In this document: piece by piece, positions 32,501 to 47,092 of the stretch | How positions within the stretch are numbered: position 1 is the first letter of the stretch | How the letters are laid out: the number at the start of each line of letters is the position of its first letter | Source: Tilletia caries | Lineage: Eukaryota; Basidiomycota; Exobasidiomycetes; Tilletiales; Tilletiaceae | NCBI GenBank assembly: GCA_032718865.1 | Contig: JALUTQ010000019.1 | Coordinates: forward strand, 1-64,000 | Direction: 5' to 3' | DNA: 64,000 bases | The notes under the pieces: generated by a model | Seen by the model: the letters and a program-made list of their open reading frames with translations, nothing else | What the model was told of the DNA's origin: nothing | Databases searched by the model: none | Made by a program: the position numbers and the translations under genes

Positions 32501-35075
32501 TCAAAGCTTCGCCTTGATCCCCGCCGAGCCCGACGCACCTGCAGCACTCCCAGCATCTGCCAACAATCGTTTCCGCAACTCGGCCTTGAGAATCTTGCCC
32601 GTCGAGTTCTTCGGGAGCTCGTCGATGACCTCGAACTTGGCCGGGACCGCAAACTTGCTCATGCGCGTGATACAGTGCTTCCGCAGCTCGTCCTCGCTCA
32701 CCCTGGAGCTCGAGGTCTTGAGGACGACGAAGGCGTGCGGAACCTCTTGCCAGCGCGGATGGGGTGCGGCCACCACGCAACATTCCATCACCTCGGGATG
32801 CGTTGCTAGCTCTGTTTCGATGTTGAGCGAGCTGATGTTCTCTCCTCCAGAGACTGTCAAAGAAGGAACGTCGGTGTTCAGGTCAACGCGTTTTACTCCT
32901 TGCCGCCTGTCTAACCCAGTCTATTGCTCACTGATGATGTCTTTGCCGCGATCGAGAATCATGACTGTAGACGGAGGGGGAGGAACATCAGAATGTTGTC
33001 AGACTGCGCAAAAGGAACGTCAACCTCATCTCGAGAAGCCTTCGCTCTGCTGACCTTCTCCTCCCGGCATCCGTACCGCCAGATCGCCCGTCAGGAACCA
33101 CGAGCCAGCATGAGAGCGGCCTCGTACGACTGTCGAAGTCGCTGCGGGATCGTTATAGTAGCTGTGATGAGATACACAGTAAGTCAGTACGTCCCTGACT
33201 ACTAGACGAGAACGCAAGTCTTGATAGTGAGGCAGAACTCACCCGAGCATAGCCAGATTGCCACGCATGGCAATCTCGCCCATCTCCACACCATCACCCT
33301 TCACATCGACCAGATGGTCATCGGCGTCATCTGGCACCTTGTCGCTGTTGCTTGGATCAGGCCGCCGGACGACGCGGACCTCGTCCGAGGCCAGGTATGC
33401 ATGGCCTTGTCGGGCTTGGAGTCGTGCTCGGGCGTCAACTGTGAGATTGGCCCATGCTGGGTCGGCGTAACGACGAACAGCAGGTCCGTAGGTCTCCGTC
33501 TGATGTCAAAACAACCAGGCAAATCAGCAATAACACAGGTCAGTGAGGCTTCAGTTGCTTCGAGCTGGTGTTCTTCGGAAAGGCTCACAAGGCCGTATAC
33601 GTGGACTGGCTCTAGATTCAGAGCCTCCATCTGTCCGAGCAGTTGTGCCGTCGGTGCACTGGCGGCGACGAGAACGCGGACTTTATTGGGCAACCTCTTG
33701 GCCGTTGCGTGGTTGACGATGCCGATCTGGACCGTAGGTGCACCAGCGTAGCTGCCGATCAGTTGGCGAAACATCAGCGATGAGAAGTCAGTGGGAACTG
33801 AGCGAGTGCTGAGTCTACTCACTGCGTGATGCCGCCGTCATTCAAAGCGGTCCAGATTGCTGCGTTGTCGACCTTTCTCAGAATGTAATCTGGGGTGGGA
33901 GCATGGTGTGTAGACGGTGAGCAATGCTGAGACATTTTACACCACGTCCTACTCAACTTACGGGTGGCAACAGCAGCATTGACAGCCCATGTTAAACACC
34001 AGCCAGCCGCGTGGAAGCACGCCAGGACCCATAAATCTTTTGGTGCATCATATACGAAAGGAAGGATGGTGAGCTAAGTTCAGATGTGATCGGCAATCCT
34101 TCAACCTCGGACGTACATACGCTTCCCGTGGTCAGAGTTGCTTCAAAGACGTTTGAAACGGCGGCCAGATAGCTTCCGCGCGCACTAGTCAGAACACCTT
34201 TCGGGCGTCTACGATCCAAACAGAGGCGTGTCAGCGAGCCGTCTCACGTCTCATCCTCGAGGTACGTACCCGGTAGTTCCGCTTGTGTATGAGAGAACGA
34301 TAGGTGTTTCCTCATCCTTGGGCAGGCGAAGGTGTTCCCAGTCCCTCCGTGCTCGCTCCATAGGCCAGCCTTTCTGAGCCGTGTCAGCATCTTCCTGCAG
34401 TTGAGTTTGCGTCCAAAGCTCTCGGCCGCGCATCAAGAAGTGCTCGTACGGATCCGGCAAGCCATTGGGAGCGGAAAGGCGGCCAGTATCATTGGAAACG
34501 ATTACCATGCGCGGCCTGCCGTCAGGACTGGTCCCTGGGTTGTTGACGTCGACGAGGTGGGAAAAGGCGGAGTCGAGCATAATGACGGTCGCTCCCGAAT
34601 GGTTGAGGACGTATTCGATCTCTTGCTTCGTATTTCGACTGTTCGGCGCCGTGAGATTGTCGCCGGTCCAATCAGAACATGAGTCAAGCCAGCATCGGAA
34701 AGAAAGAGGGGGGTTTACTCACATATTGCAGGGCACTATTATGCCTCCGATGGCGGGCACGGCGTTGTAAGCCTCGAGGATGAGGGGCGTGTTAGGCGCG
34801 ATGACCGCGCATCGGTCTCCTTCCTTGAAATTGGGCGTGGCTTTGAGGGCGAAGGCGAGCGACAAGACGCGGGCGGCCCATTGCTGATAGGTGAAGCGGA
34901 ACTCGCGCTCTGGGTGGACGATACAGAACTTGTTCGGGTCTACGCAGGCTGCTCGGAGCAGGAAGTTGACGGGATGAAGGGGAGTGCGATGGACAGGTAT
35001 TCCGGCCGGCAGGGCCATGCGCAGACGAAAGTCTGGCGGGGGAACGGACGACGGCGGCGGGACGTAAGACTCCAT
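32501..35075 (-). CDS. Acyl-CoA synthetase (AMP-binding), probably peroxisomal
   Basis: Activates a carboxylic or fatty acid to its acyl-CoA with ATP. The gene has many exons, all phase-consistent. Exon 1 (35075-34723) gives FTYQQWAARVLSLA and GDRCAVIAPNTP. Exon 2 (34638-34270) joins exon 3 (34208-34121) across the P-loop SYTSGTTGRPKGV. Later exons give FHAAGW, HVYGLTETYGP (A5 motif), GEIAMRGN, WFLTGDLAV, ILDRGKDIIISGGENIS and the final NSTGKILKAELRKRL with the catalytic Lys. Every core motif of the class is present, so the enzyme should work. The protein ends in AKL, a type 1 peroxisomal targeting signal, which suggests a role in beta-oxidation or side-chain metabolism. It resembles medium-chain or AMP-ligase-type members more than very-long-chain ones; the substrate is unknown. 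Confidence 0.85.
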
Positions 35076-35594
35076 GCTTCCAACTCAAGGGCCGTCAGCG
35101 AGAAGCGCAGCGGGAAAGCAGCTCTCTGATCCTGGCAAGAAGGTCGAAGTCGACAAGATCCTTGTTGAGAGGCTTCGGGAAAGGAAACCTCGATGGCGAA
35201 CCACGCACTTATAGAAAGGGCCGTGCGCGATCTCGACCTCATCATCACGGATCATCTTGCGAGCGGCAGGCAGGCTTCAAGCGGCTGCCCCTTCCTCGGG
35301 ACGGGATTGGCGAGACCAGCGCCTCCTTCCCGCGCTCACGTTTGCTCTGGCCTCTAACTGGGACCATCACCTGGACAGTTGGACACCTCTTGGCCCCATC
35401 GGAAGTCGGACACCATCGATTAGCCCGCCATGGAATCAATGACGACAACCATCACCATATTTGGACCTGCCCCGGCACGAGGTGGTTCGGATCCATACAT
35501 AAGAAGCAGAAGGCGCTGAAGATCTTTGCTGAACTCTTTCCTCCTCTTCCCCCACCGCCTCACCCTTCTTTCCTTCCGTCTGTTGTTATTCAGA
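35076..35594. promoter_or_regulatory. Shared divergent promoter region
   Basis: About 520 bp separate the divergent starts of the acyl-CoA synthetase (minus, 35075) and the arrestin-like gene (plus, 35595), so both promoters must lie here. The stretch before 35595 is pyrimidine-rich (CTTTCCTCCTCTTCCCC), as is common just upstream of fungal starts. I see no clear TATA box. Confidence 0.5.
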
Positions 35595-37444
35595 ATGCCA
35601 TCGCGCCTCTCTCTGACGGGCACGGCCGACTTGCCTGACACGGTCTCCCAGTTCATCAATCAACGACGCTTCCTTGCCCGCAACTCATCCTCGGACGCCT
35701 CCGCCACGGGCACGCCTCAAACGAGTGGGAAGGGTCTCGATTCCTCCAGTGCTGCTCCCTTCTCCGCCTCCATCGAGCTCGACAACGCACGGGTCTACTT
35801 CCCCGGTCAGCTCTTCAAAGTCAAGATTCATGTTGCCCCCAAGAACGATGCCAGCCAGGTCGAAGAGATCGCCGTCGAGATCAAGGCGTGGACACATTCG
35901 TATGGATGGGCAAGCAACGGTTCATCGAGCTATCCGGTCTTCGAAAAGTTTGTCCATTATTCGGTCGAGTTGCCTCCCGGGCCTCAGGACGGCAACTCCG
36001 CTACCAATGCTGGCACGGGTCTTGACATCAGCAAGTCCGATGAGCAACCTAACACCTGGCTCATCAGCACTCGTTTGCCTTCCACAGTCATTAACAAGAC
36101 GGGATGGCGTTCAACGGGCGAAACGACGTCCATTCCGCCCACCTTCAAGGACGTCAAGTCTAGCCTAAGCAACACCGTCTACTGGATCATCAAACTCACC
36201 GCCAAGCGGTCAGGCGTCTTCAAGCGAAACTTCCGCATCTGGAAACCCTTCATTGTTCTCCCCCTCTCTCCACGAGCTCCGCCTGCCTCGAATCTTCCAA
36301 TGCTCGTCATTTCGCCTGAAGGTCTTCCACCCACGCCGCAGTCCATCAGGTCCGCCTTGCCCGACTCGTGGAGCACCTTCTCGCTCGAGAGCAAGCTCAA
36401 GTCAGCAAAGCTACCATCAGCACTCATCTCTTCATACCCACGCCCGAACACATCGGACCGGGCCCCGTTCCCTTCATCCTCCACGTATCCGTCAGCTCCA
36501 AGAAGGAATCCGATTTGCTCCCTTCAGGCTCAGTCCGACTCCCCGATCTGCCCCTCAGCGGATCATCTGCCGATGATAGTTTCGAGCACGCTATTCTCGC
36601 GTCAGTCAAAGGCTCGGATGCGGATAAGTCGAAGAGCAAAGGAAAGGGGAAGGAAGATGCACATCAAGAATTTCAACCCTCCTTCGAGATCATCAGGCAC
36701 ACGCGCAGCCGCGGTCACGGCTCGTATTACTCCGCACGGCATCGAATCCCAGCTTTTGTCCAATGGGACTCGCCCGACTTCCTCTCCTCAAACCCCACAG
36801 CCGGGGAAGCTGTCGATCATGGCCACGCATGGACCGACCCCATGCCCACGCAGCGGGCTGGACTAATCAACGCCGTCGATCTGCCATACACGCGTTCGGC
36901 CCTTTTGACAGGCAGACTGATGGTCAACGTACCACCTCCCATCGACTCGCATAACCTCCGGATGAAGTACAAGCTCAATTTCCACTGGGCTCAACCCGGT
37001 CTCGGCAATACCATTTCTGCGGCGCTCGGTCGCTGGATTGCAAGCACCGGCGTCAGTCGTGCGACCCTGGATACGATGGGCGAGAGGCTTCCTGACGAGG
37101 AAATGGCTCCGGAACAGGTCCAGGCGTGGCGTGACCTCGACCGGCGCGTCCTCGGGCCTCGGTACATCTTGCTCCGAGATCCCAAGGCTGACTACTCGGC
37201 AGACTTTGGCGACGACGACGAACAAGACAACAAGAACTACAAGTTTGATGACGATAACGACGACGGGTCGGACGCTAAGTCTGGATTCTTCTCCAGATTC
37301 ATGCCGCAGCGGAGTGCGAAGGGCGATGGCAAGTCTTCTGCCGCTGATGGCGATGGTTCCGACTCAGACGACTCGGACGATGTTGCCAACCTGAAGGCCA
37401 AATTGGCCATTAAGGATCAACAGGAGGCTGCCGACAAGACGTGA
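35595..37444 (+). CDS. Alpha-arrestin-like protein, apparent one-base frame break
   Basis: Arrestin-domain proteins are adaptors that link plasma-membrane transporters to ubiquitin ligases for endocytosis. I chose the ATG at 35595 (MPSRLSLTGTADLP). The N-terminal arrestin fold has the typical ASIELDNARVYFPGQ...KVKIHV and EEIAVEIKAWTHSYGW. The later half has THLFIPTPEHIGPGPVPFILHVSVSS, NAVDLPYTRSALLTGRLMVNVPPP and RMKYKLNFHW, like the C-terminal arrestin sandwich. The tail is very acidic (KFDDDNDDGSDAKSG; DGSDSDDSDD). Near 36409 the two halves are in different frames, and one missing base in AAAG would join KSAK to ATISTHLF. That is a recent lesion or an assembly error; a 20-base intron here would be too short to splice. 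Confidence 0.65.
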
Positions 37445-37692
37445 CCCTTTGGCAACCTTCCTTCGCGATGTGAAGAAGTCATTTAGCTTCGCTGATGAGG
37501 CCACATGTATCTTACTGCTCGAAGGGCATGTAACTTTTTACCTGGACTAGCTTCTCAAATGTTCCAATGAACGTGCATGACGGGAGGGCTGATACGAGAA
37601 GGTGATACGATACATTATGCGATGTGTAGATAAGTGCTATAAAGTGGGAGGATAGGCTTGAGAAGGCAAGGAGCTCGCCTCTACGTCTTCAT
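37445..37692. terminator. Convergent 3' ends of arrestin-like and rvt genes
   Basis: About 250 bp lie between the stops of two converging genes. Both polyadenylation regions must be here. No distinctive signal was picked out. Confidence 0.3.
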
Positions 37693-40443
37693 TCAATTCG
37701 TGTTGAAAAGTTGCTTGGTTGCGGCCTGGATGTCCAAGACCGCGGACTGGGGCACGAGTGCGGTAGCCACCAGCGCGCCGTGCTCGTGCAGCGATCCGAA
37801 GCGGTCGCAGAGCGTGTCCGTAAAGCTTTCAAGCATCAGCTCCTCCAGCTTCTCAGGATCGCATGGGCGCGCGGTCGCGTAAAGTTGATGCATGTTCGCC
37901 CATTTGCGGGAGTGGAGAAGGTTGTGTCGCAGGTACCGATCATAGGACATGAACTCCGGTTGCTTGTCCTGGTATTCTTGGACCCACGCGCGCATCCGAG
38001 TCGTGCCGTGTCCTGTTCCGACATTGTGAAATTCCTTCTTCACCAGGTCGGAGTTCCACATCTCCTGCAGTTCCTCGTAGCCAGCGCGACAGTCCTTCTC
38101 CACGGCCGCAAATGACCAGCGGCGATCATCTTCGTCCGGACCATCTTCCCCCTCCTTCCCTGACCTGTGTAGGGTCTTGTGGTGGAGAAACATCATCAGC
38201 TCGTGCGGGTGCAGTTCGAAGCCGCCGAACCTCAAAGGCCAAAGAAGCATCGCTTCCTGAAGCTCGATGCTCTCCGCGTGCGAGGGAAATGCCTTGCTCA
38301 ACTCCGCGTTCAGCCAGGCGAATGCACCGATGCCGTGGGTAAAGACGGTGTCGAAGCGGTGAATCACCGTCCGGTACGCGTCGACGAAGGTGTCGTCGGG
38401 GAAGCCTATTGGGACTCCGCAGTTGCGAACAAGGAAGGCCGCGTACCGGTTGTAGATGTTGATCTTGCCTAGCAGCGAGCGAGCACCGCTGGCGCTCTCC
38501 AGCTCACGTCGCGCGGCCTCCGCATGCGAGTCGACAAGATATTCATCCACTGCCCAGCCGCCGTCCTCCTTCAGGAAAAGAACGCCCCAGCGCAAGGGAC
38601 GTTGTGACCATTCCTTGCTCTTAGGGGCATTGCTGACCGCTGTTCCGCTGCTCGTGCCTGTCTCCGCACCGAAAGCGACTACCGTCAGCCCAGTCTTCTC
38701 CTCGTTCCAAGCGAGGCCCGTCAGCGCCGTAAATTCGCCCATGACCGCCCAGGCTCGAGATACGCGCTCGCTACCCGTAGACCAGATCCAAACGTCATCG
38801 TGGTTGCGATGTGCTGTAACGTCGGCTGCACACGCCAGAGCGATGTCAAGCACGACGAGGAGTAGCTCGTTTGAGACCGCGGACGCGAGCAGGCCGAAGG
38901 GTGTGCCACGCTGGTTAAGGCGCACCGCCATTTTCCCACTTCCATCACCGTTGCCGCCATCCTCTGTGATCCTCATTGGGAGCCGCAAGAACGTGCCGTA
39001 CCACGTGAGCCACTTTGGTGGCATCCCAAAGAACCGAAGCACATCGAGAGCGACGCGATGTGGCACGGAGGCACCAAAGTCGCGCAGGTCGGCGTGCATG
39101 AATGCCGCGTTCGAACGTGGAGCTCCGATGCGAAGTAACTGCACGTCCGCCGTCATCTGCTTGTACATCTCGGCATACTTCCGAGCAGGGAGCTGAGCCG
39201 TGACACCCGTTTTCCACGCACACTCGCCCTTGGTTCCGACACCGGCGTCGGATCCCTCGTAGGCAGCTTCAAAGCCACCTGCAGAGATACTGCCACTGAG
39301 AAGCTCCGTCGTGGAGGACCTGTACGAGCTCGTCCGCTCCTGAAGAAGACCGCCGAAGCGAAGATCTAGGAGAGTCTGCTCCTGAGCTTGCGTTTTGTTC
39401 ACTGCTCGCAGCAGCTCGAGCTGATTTTCTGTCTCCTCTGCGACCTTGTCATCGCCAGTTACCCCTCGAAACTCCGTGGGGACAGGCCAGGAGTCGTTCA
39501 AGTGTAGTTGGCTGAGAACTTGCGAGAATCGTACGGCCCACTTCGCTCCGACGACTTGCAGGAATACCGCCTGTACCACGTCCAGGGACAGGTGCAACCG
39601 CTCTTTACCGTTGAGGTGCACCTGAGAACTGGTCGCGACGCCCGAGGCAGGCCACTCCCACCTCTCGATGTTCCGCCACGTGGATGTGAACGCCTCGCTC
39701 AGCTCGCCGAGAACTATCGGCTTGCGGGACTCGTCAAGCAACTGCCGGCGCATATCCTGTCCGTACTGCTTCGCATCCGCGGCGAGTGACTCCATGGCGG
39801 TCTTGACATCCGCGGCCGTTACGCTCTCACCGAGGATACGATCGCCGAATCTCCGGGTTTCCGAGCGGGACTCCTCTAGCACCTTCAGCAGCGCTGGCTT
39901 TGCTCCGTGCTGCTCCAGGAAGTGGCGAACGTCGAAGCCGTTCTGGGGCTCGGTTGCGAAAGGAATGGGATCTTTGGACCGAGATTTATCCGTCTCCGCT
40001 CGCGACTTAGCACCCCCGAGGAGGTCGTCCTCGGCCGAGTCCTTACCGTCGCTGTCGATCCACTGCTGAAGGACATCACTGAAAAGGATCGCGTAGCCAG
40101 CCTGCTGTTGGACGGAGGTGATTTGCGCATCAAGCCGGCGCGATCACTCCTCTGCGGCTTTGAGAGACCGATGGCACGCAAACTTGTCCTGCCGTTCGAG
40201 GAAGTCGAGCGCCTTGCGTGCGCAATCCTTGGCCTTCTCGCAGTGCGCAAGCGGAAGCGTTCAAAGCGCCTCGGCCTTGACACGCAAGTTGGACCAGACA
40301 TCGTCGCCTGCACCGACTTCCTTCTCCTTCTCACCCACGAGAAGGATCATCTCCTCGATGGCATCCTTCTGCGAGCGAAGTAGCTCCATCTTGCGAGCGA
40401 TTGTCTCGCGCGCGATTGTGTTGCGAAGATCGTGATGAGGCAT
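37693..40443 (-). pseudogene. rvt: Reverse-transcriptase-like cellular gene (rvt type) with two in-frame TGA codons
   Basis: Fungi carry single-copy, non-transposing reverse transcriptase genes called rvt; this frame looks like one. From ATG 40443 the frame runs 917 codons to TGA 37693, broken only by TGA at codons 61 (40263-40261) and 100 (40146-40144). The first ~190 residues are helical, Lys/Glu-rich and coiled-coil-like. RT features follow: AFMHADLRDFGASVPH (motif A region, Asp), RFFGMPPKWLTWYGTFLR, NQRGTPFGLLASAVSNELLL (motif B), HRNHDDVWIWSTG (motif C with the Asp pair) and GLAWNEEKTG (motif D). No integrase, RNase H or terminal repeat surrounds it, which fits a cellular gene. The stops could be CGA-to-TGA mutations; a hidden intron lacks good splice sites. 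The coding downstream of 39882 is fully open. Confidence 0.65.
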
Positions 40444-40932
40444 TGTGTAAATCTGCGATACGATGATGGAAGCACAGGGAGTGTTAGAAGGATGGGGGAA
40501 AAGAGGGTAAGCGGGTCACGCGGTCACGGTAGAGGCTGAAGGGGGTACGATGCGTCCGAACCAAATCAACATGGACGTTCTTGTTCTTGTTGTGTCGCAT
40601 TCCGCCGAGGTTAATATAGCTCAGGCAGCTCAGGTATAGCGCGCAGTCGAATATAAGTCACTCCTCTTGCTGCGGCCTGCGCAGCGCGCAGTTACGCACG
40701 GCGCCCCCTCGGTCCTGCACGTTTCGGCCCTCCCTGAGCCAGGCCAACGCATGGGGTACTCCTGCGAGATCACTCCCGTCACGTCCCATAGTCGTCTCGT
40801 CGTTACGGACGTTCGCAGCAGTCAGACAGGTTCCGTAGCTGGTGCATGTCACAGCCAAAAACAAACAAACAACCGTTCACTTGCTGATGCGCTGATGTTT
40901 ACAATTTCACGTATAGCTTGCCATAGAAATGG
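40444..40932. other. Spacer between rvt-type and DUF6604-type genes
   Basis: About 490 bp with no gene. It should contain the rvt-type promoter and the 3' end of the upstream gene. Confidence 0.4.
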
Positions 40933-44040
<3,108 letters not shown>

Positions 44041-44214
44041 GGCCTTCGATGTTGATGTTGATGTTGATATCGATGTCGAGGTTGAAGGGCCTGAGAAGAA
44101 GGGAAGATGGAAGATGGAAGGTCAGCGAGACGACGGTAGAGGAGATAATGTTGCACTACATACTCACCAGCAGGGGTCCGACTGCGCGCGCTCCCATCAG
44201 GAGAGAGCAGTGAG

Positions 44215-44511
44215 ATGAGCGCGAGCTCAGTAGCAGCGTTGATCATCGCCGTCGCCGTCCTCGCTGTCCTTGTCGTCGTCGTAGCCCTTTTCGGATTTCG
44301 TCGGACATCGGATTCTTTCCGCTTCATTTCTTCGCCTCTTGTCCATTTCTCTGACATTTGTACTTCCTCCTTCCTACCACATCAATCCCACTCTTTCACC
44401 ACGACGTACAGCGACCTGCGAGAAATCACTGCAGAAGATGCTGTCCAGATCAGCAGTGGCCAGACTGTCCCTGCTCAGCTTGTATTGACTGATGAGAGCA
44501 CAGCCAGCTGA
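44215..44511 (+). CDS. Small membrane-anchored protein candidate
   Basis: The frame opens MSASSVAALIIAVAVLAVLVVVVALFGF, a strong single membrane segment, then becomes CT-rich. A GTCGGA donor after GGATTTC and an acceptor TACAG at ~44413 would give a short second exon (TCEKSLQKMLSRS...), about 55 residues in all. It diverges from the DUF6604-type gene, 174 bp away. The function is unknown and the exon model uncertain. Confidence 0.3.
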   Translation: MSASSVAALIIAVAVLAVLVVVVALFGFRRTSDSFRFISSPLVHFSDICTSSFLPHQSHSFTTTYSDLREITAEDAVQISSGQTVPAQLVLTDESTAS

Positions 44512-44589
44512 CCGCCTCTTCTCCCCCTTTTCCCATCCTCGTCTTCGCTGAGTTTCTTTCCCTGTCCGCTCCTCTTTTACCTTTGGAGC

Positions 44590-45947
44590 AGCAGGGGGAC
44601 ATTTACCTCTGTCTCTTGGGCGGATCTCCAGACTCTTCCATGCACAAGGTCAAGTTCGGGATCGTCGATCACTCTCCAATCCTTCCGGGCCCATTCGCTC
44701 ATTCTCCAGCTCAATTTTCTTCATCAAGTTCTCTCTCCAGATGATTTATACAGGATTCTATCGTCTCAATCGCAGCTCGGCATCTATCAACAGAGCCCCT
44801 GTTCGCTTCAGCTCCACGCCTTCGAACTTTGGGACTTGGGAGGAGTCCTTCGAGTCTTCCAAGCTCATCAAACTTCGTTCGCCGGGATTCTCACCTGATT
44901 CGTGTGGTCATCGAAATGCCGTCCATCCACGTTAGTACTTCACCACCGTTCCACCGCGGCTCGTCGATGCTACTCAGCATCAATGCAATCATGCCGCATC
45001 TACGCCTCAGGCAAATACGAGGAGGTCGAGCGGAGTCGCGGAGATACCCGTACGGCCTGAACCCGACGATTCCTTACATGTGCCGCGTCAAGTGCCCCAA
45101 GATTCTCACCGACAACACCGGCACAATTCGCTATGACGGCGTTAGGTACCCTGACGCACCTCACTGATCCGTAATGCGGCTGTAAGCCCTACCACCAGTC
45201 GTTTCATCGAAGCACCCAATCCTGCATTGTCTCTGCTACCATTATGCACTTTCGACCCTCTGTCTTCAGTTTCTTCAATATGCCTATGTACCGCCTCTTC
45301 TCTTCTTCTCACTCACCCTATTCAATCTTAAAATTGCTGGTCAAAGATGAATCTGGTCGAAAAACTGAGAAACGGCAGGGTCAGAGAAAAGAAGTTCAAC
45401 GGACAAGAGCAACAGAGAGAGATTGAAGAAGCTCACCAATGCGATTTCCTCGGCGCCAACAGGAAAGACGCGTAATGGGATCGAGGCACCAGTTTGATCA
45501 TATTCTCCTAGTCAAAGTGCCTGCCATCTCGGACCTGAATGGAGTAAAGGGCTGTGCCAGGATATCCCGGAGCCGGAGCTGAAGACCTGCGTCGATTGGG
45601 CGGGACAGGGCTGGAATGCTCGTTGGCGAGTTTGCGTTGCTTCATACGCTTGTTGTGCCGAAGACCGTGAGTAAAAACGCCGTCTACCGCAAGGAAGCTC
45701 CCCTAAGCAAGTCTCGAGCCCTTCGTCACCCGGTATGCCGGCTGTGCGCAGGGCCTGCCCCGCCCCCGTTCTGGAGGAGCGGTGCACGGCATTCACACCC
45801 CTGGCATTTACCCTGGAGGGCGCCGCCCATATCGAGGCAACGGAGGTGCTCAAGTACTGGCGCGGGGTTATGCACTCTTTCTCTTACATGTTCAACGCTA
45901 TTTCTATTTCTCTCCTTAGGTCCAGAGCAGAGACATTTGCGCTCCGT
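44590..45947. other. Intergenic, no recognised gene
   Basis: Several short frames, none with a domain or convincing splice structure. Confidence 0.4.
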
Positions 45948-46668
45948 CTATACTAGGTCCCTCATTTGAGCCTTTTGTCCCCCCTTCTTGTCTTCCGTTT
46001 GTACTTCTTCATAACCACCAACATCAATCCACCTTTTCACCGCAAGACCCACAACCGCCATTGTACCATCAACCGCAAAGAATATCCCCCAACCTAGCGC
46101 CTTGCCATTCCATTTCCCCCTTTTGACCAGGGAAATTTCAGCCTGTTTGTGGTGCCTGGACTTGAGCGCGATCATCGAGGCAGAGCTGATGCGGTCGACT
46201 GTCTCGTTTTGTACGGGATCTCGATGTGTGTCCGCCGTCGGAGTCGCTGCAGCAACATCAGAACGTCTTTCTTTTTTCGGGGAGGCACCGGAGTGACCAT
46301 ATCCAGGGATGTGAGGGCCCTTGGGCAGATTTTGAGAGATCAAACCCGTCACCGTCCTGAAGGTGAGTGTCGAGTCCGATGGCCCACCAACGGGGCCTGT
46401 CACGTTGCGTTTTGACGTCCGGTCAGAGAGAGCTTTGGAAAAGCTTTTGACTCCGGCTTGGTCGTGTGGCTCGTCCACGCCCGGCTCGGTTGACGACGTA
46501 TGGGGGGACCTCGGTACCGGAGATGCTAACAAGGATGCAGCGTATTGCGATTGTCAGTACCAACGTCATACATTGCTGATCACATGTTGATCCAATGGAC
46601 TTACCTTGAACGGCGAGCACCAGAACGAGCACCAGCAGGATCAAAGCAGTATTATTGAGCATCTTCAT
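45948..46668 (-). CDS. Small secreted protein, two exons
   Basis: Exon 1 (46668-46605) encodes a signal peptide, MKMLNNTALILLVLVLVLAVQ. A 79-bp intron (46604-46526, GTAAGT...GTTAG) joins in phase to exon 2 (46525-45948), which begins ASPVPRSPH right at a likely signal-peptidase site. The mature part of about 190 residues is polar and basic, with a KKERR cluster and a LVKRGKW Lys-Arg pair that a Kex2-type protease could cut. Near the C-terminus a hydrophobic segment, ALGWGIFFAVDGTMAVVGLAV, may be a membrane anchor, followed by a charged tail. It has only one Cys-free core and no known domain. It could be an effector-like or cell-surface protein. Confidence 0.6.
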
Positions 46669-47089
46669 TCTCTAGGGCCTAGATGGGTTGGAGTGATAGT
46701 CGCTAGATGTGGAAGAGTCGAGATGTGCTGCGCAGGTGAAGTGAAGGGCCGAGTGTTGGAAAATGACGTGTTGTGGAAGCACGAAAGGACGCGGACTCGG
46801 AAGGAAGTGCCTGCGTAGCGCTGATGTCGACGGATGAGTGAAGGAAGGCTCGCGGTAGCTTGAGCGAAGCGGAGAAGCGAAGAAGTGAAAAAGTGAAGAG
46901 AAGAGTTTGAGCTCGAAGGACCTGCCTGGAGCGAAGAAAGAGAGGACGGAGTGGACAGAGGATTTGATGGAAAAGGGAAGATACACTCTCGGGTCCTCTT
47001 GACCTTCTTGTATGGACTTCCATCTCCAAAGGAACGCGGAGGAAGGAGATGTACAGCTGGCATGTTTCGACTTTCGATTCGCTGTAAAA
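46669..47089. other. Upstream region of the secreted-protein gene
   Basis: Holds the presumed promoter and leader. The segment 47054-47089 is repeated at 48033-48066 (see repeat entry). No further gene is supported. Confidence 0.35.
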
Positions 47090-47092
47090 TTA

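Noticed and set aside
36390..36420. A 20-base GTCAGC...ATCAG intron to repair the arrestin-like frame
   Set aside because: Far below the minimum size for fungal splicing; a one-base indel is simpler.
8536..40263. TGA read as a sense codon (genetic-code change)
   Set aside because: Well-supported genes such as the acyl-CoA synthetase (ending AKL) and the DIRS reverse transcriptase stop at TGA, so TGA is a normal stop here.
40140..40280. Intron spanning both TGA codons of the rvt-type gene
   Set aside because: The available GT sites (GTGTCA, GTCAAG, GTCTGG) do not fit the donor consensus used by neighbouring genes, and the sequence between the stops reads as normal helical protein.
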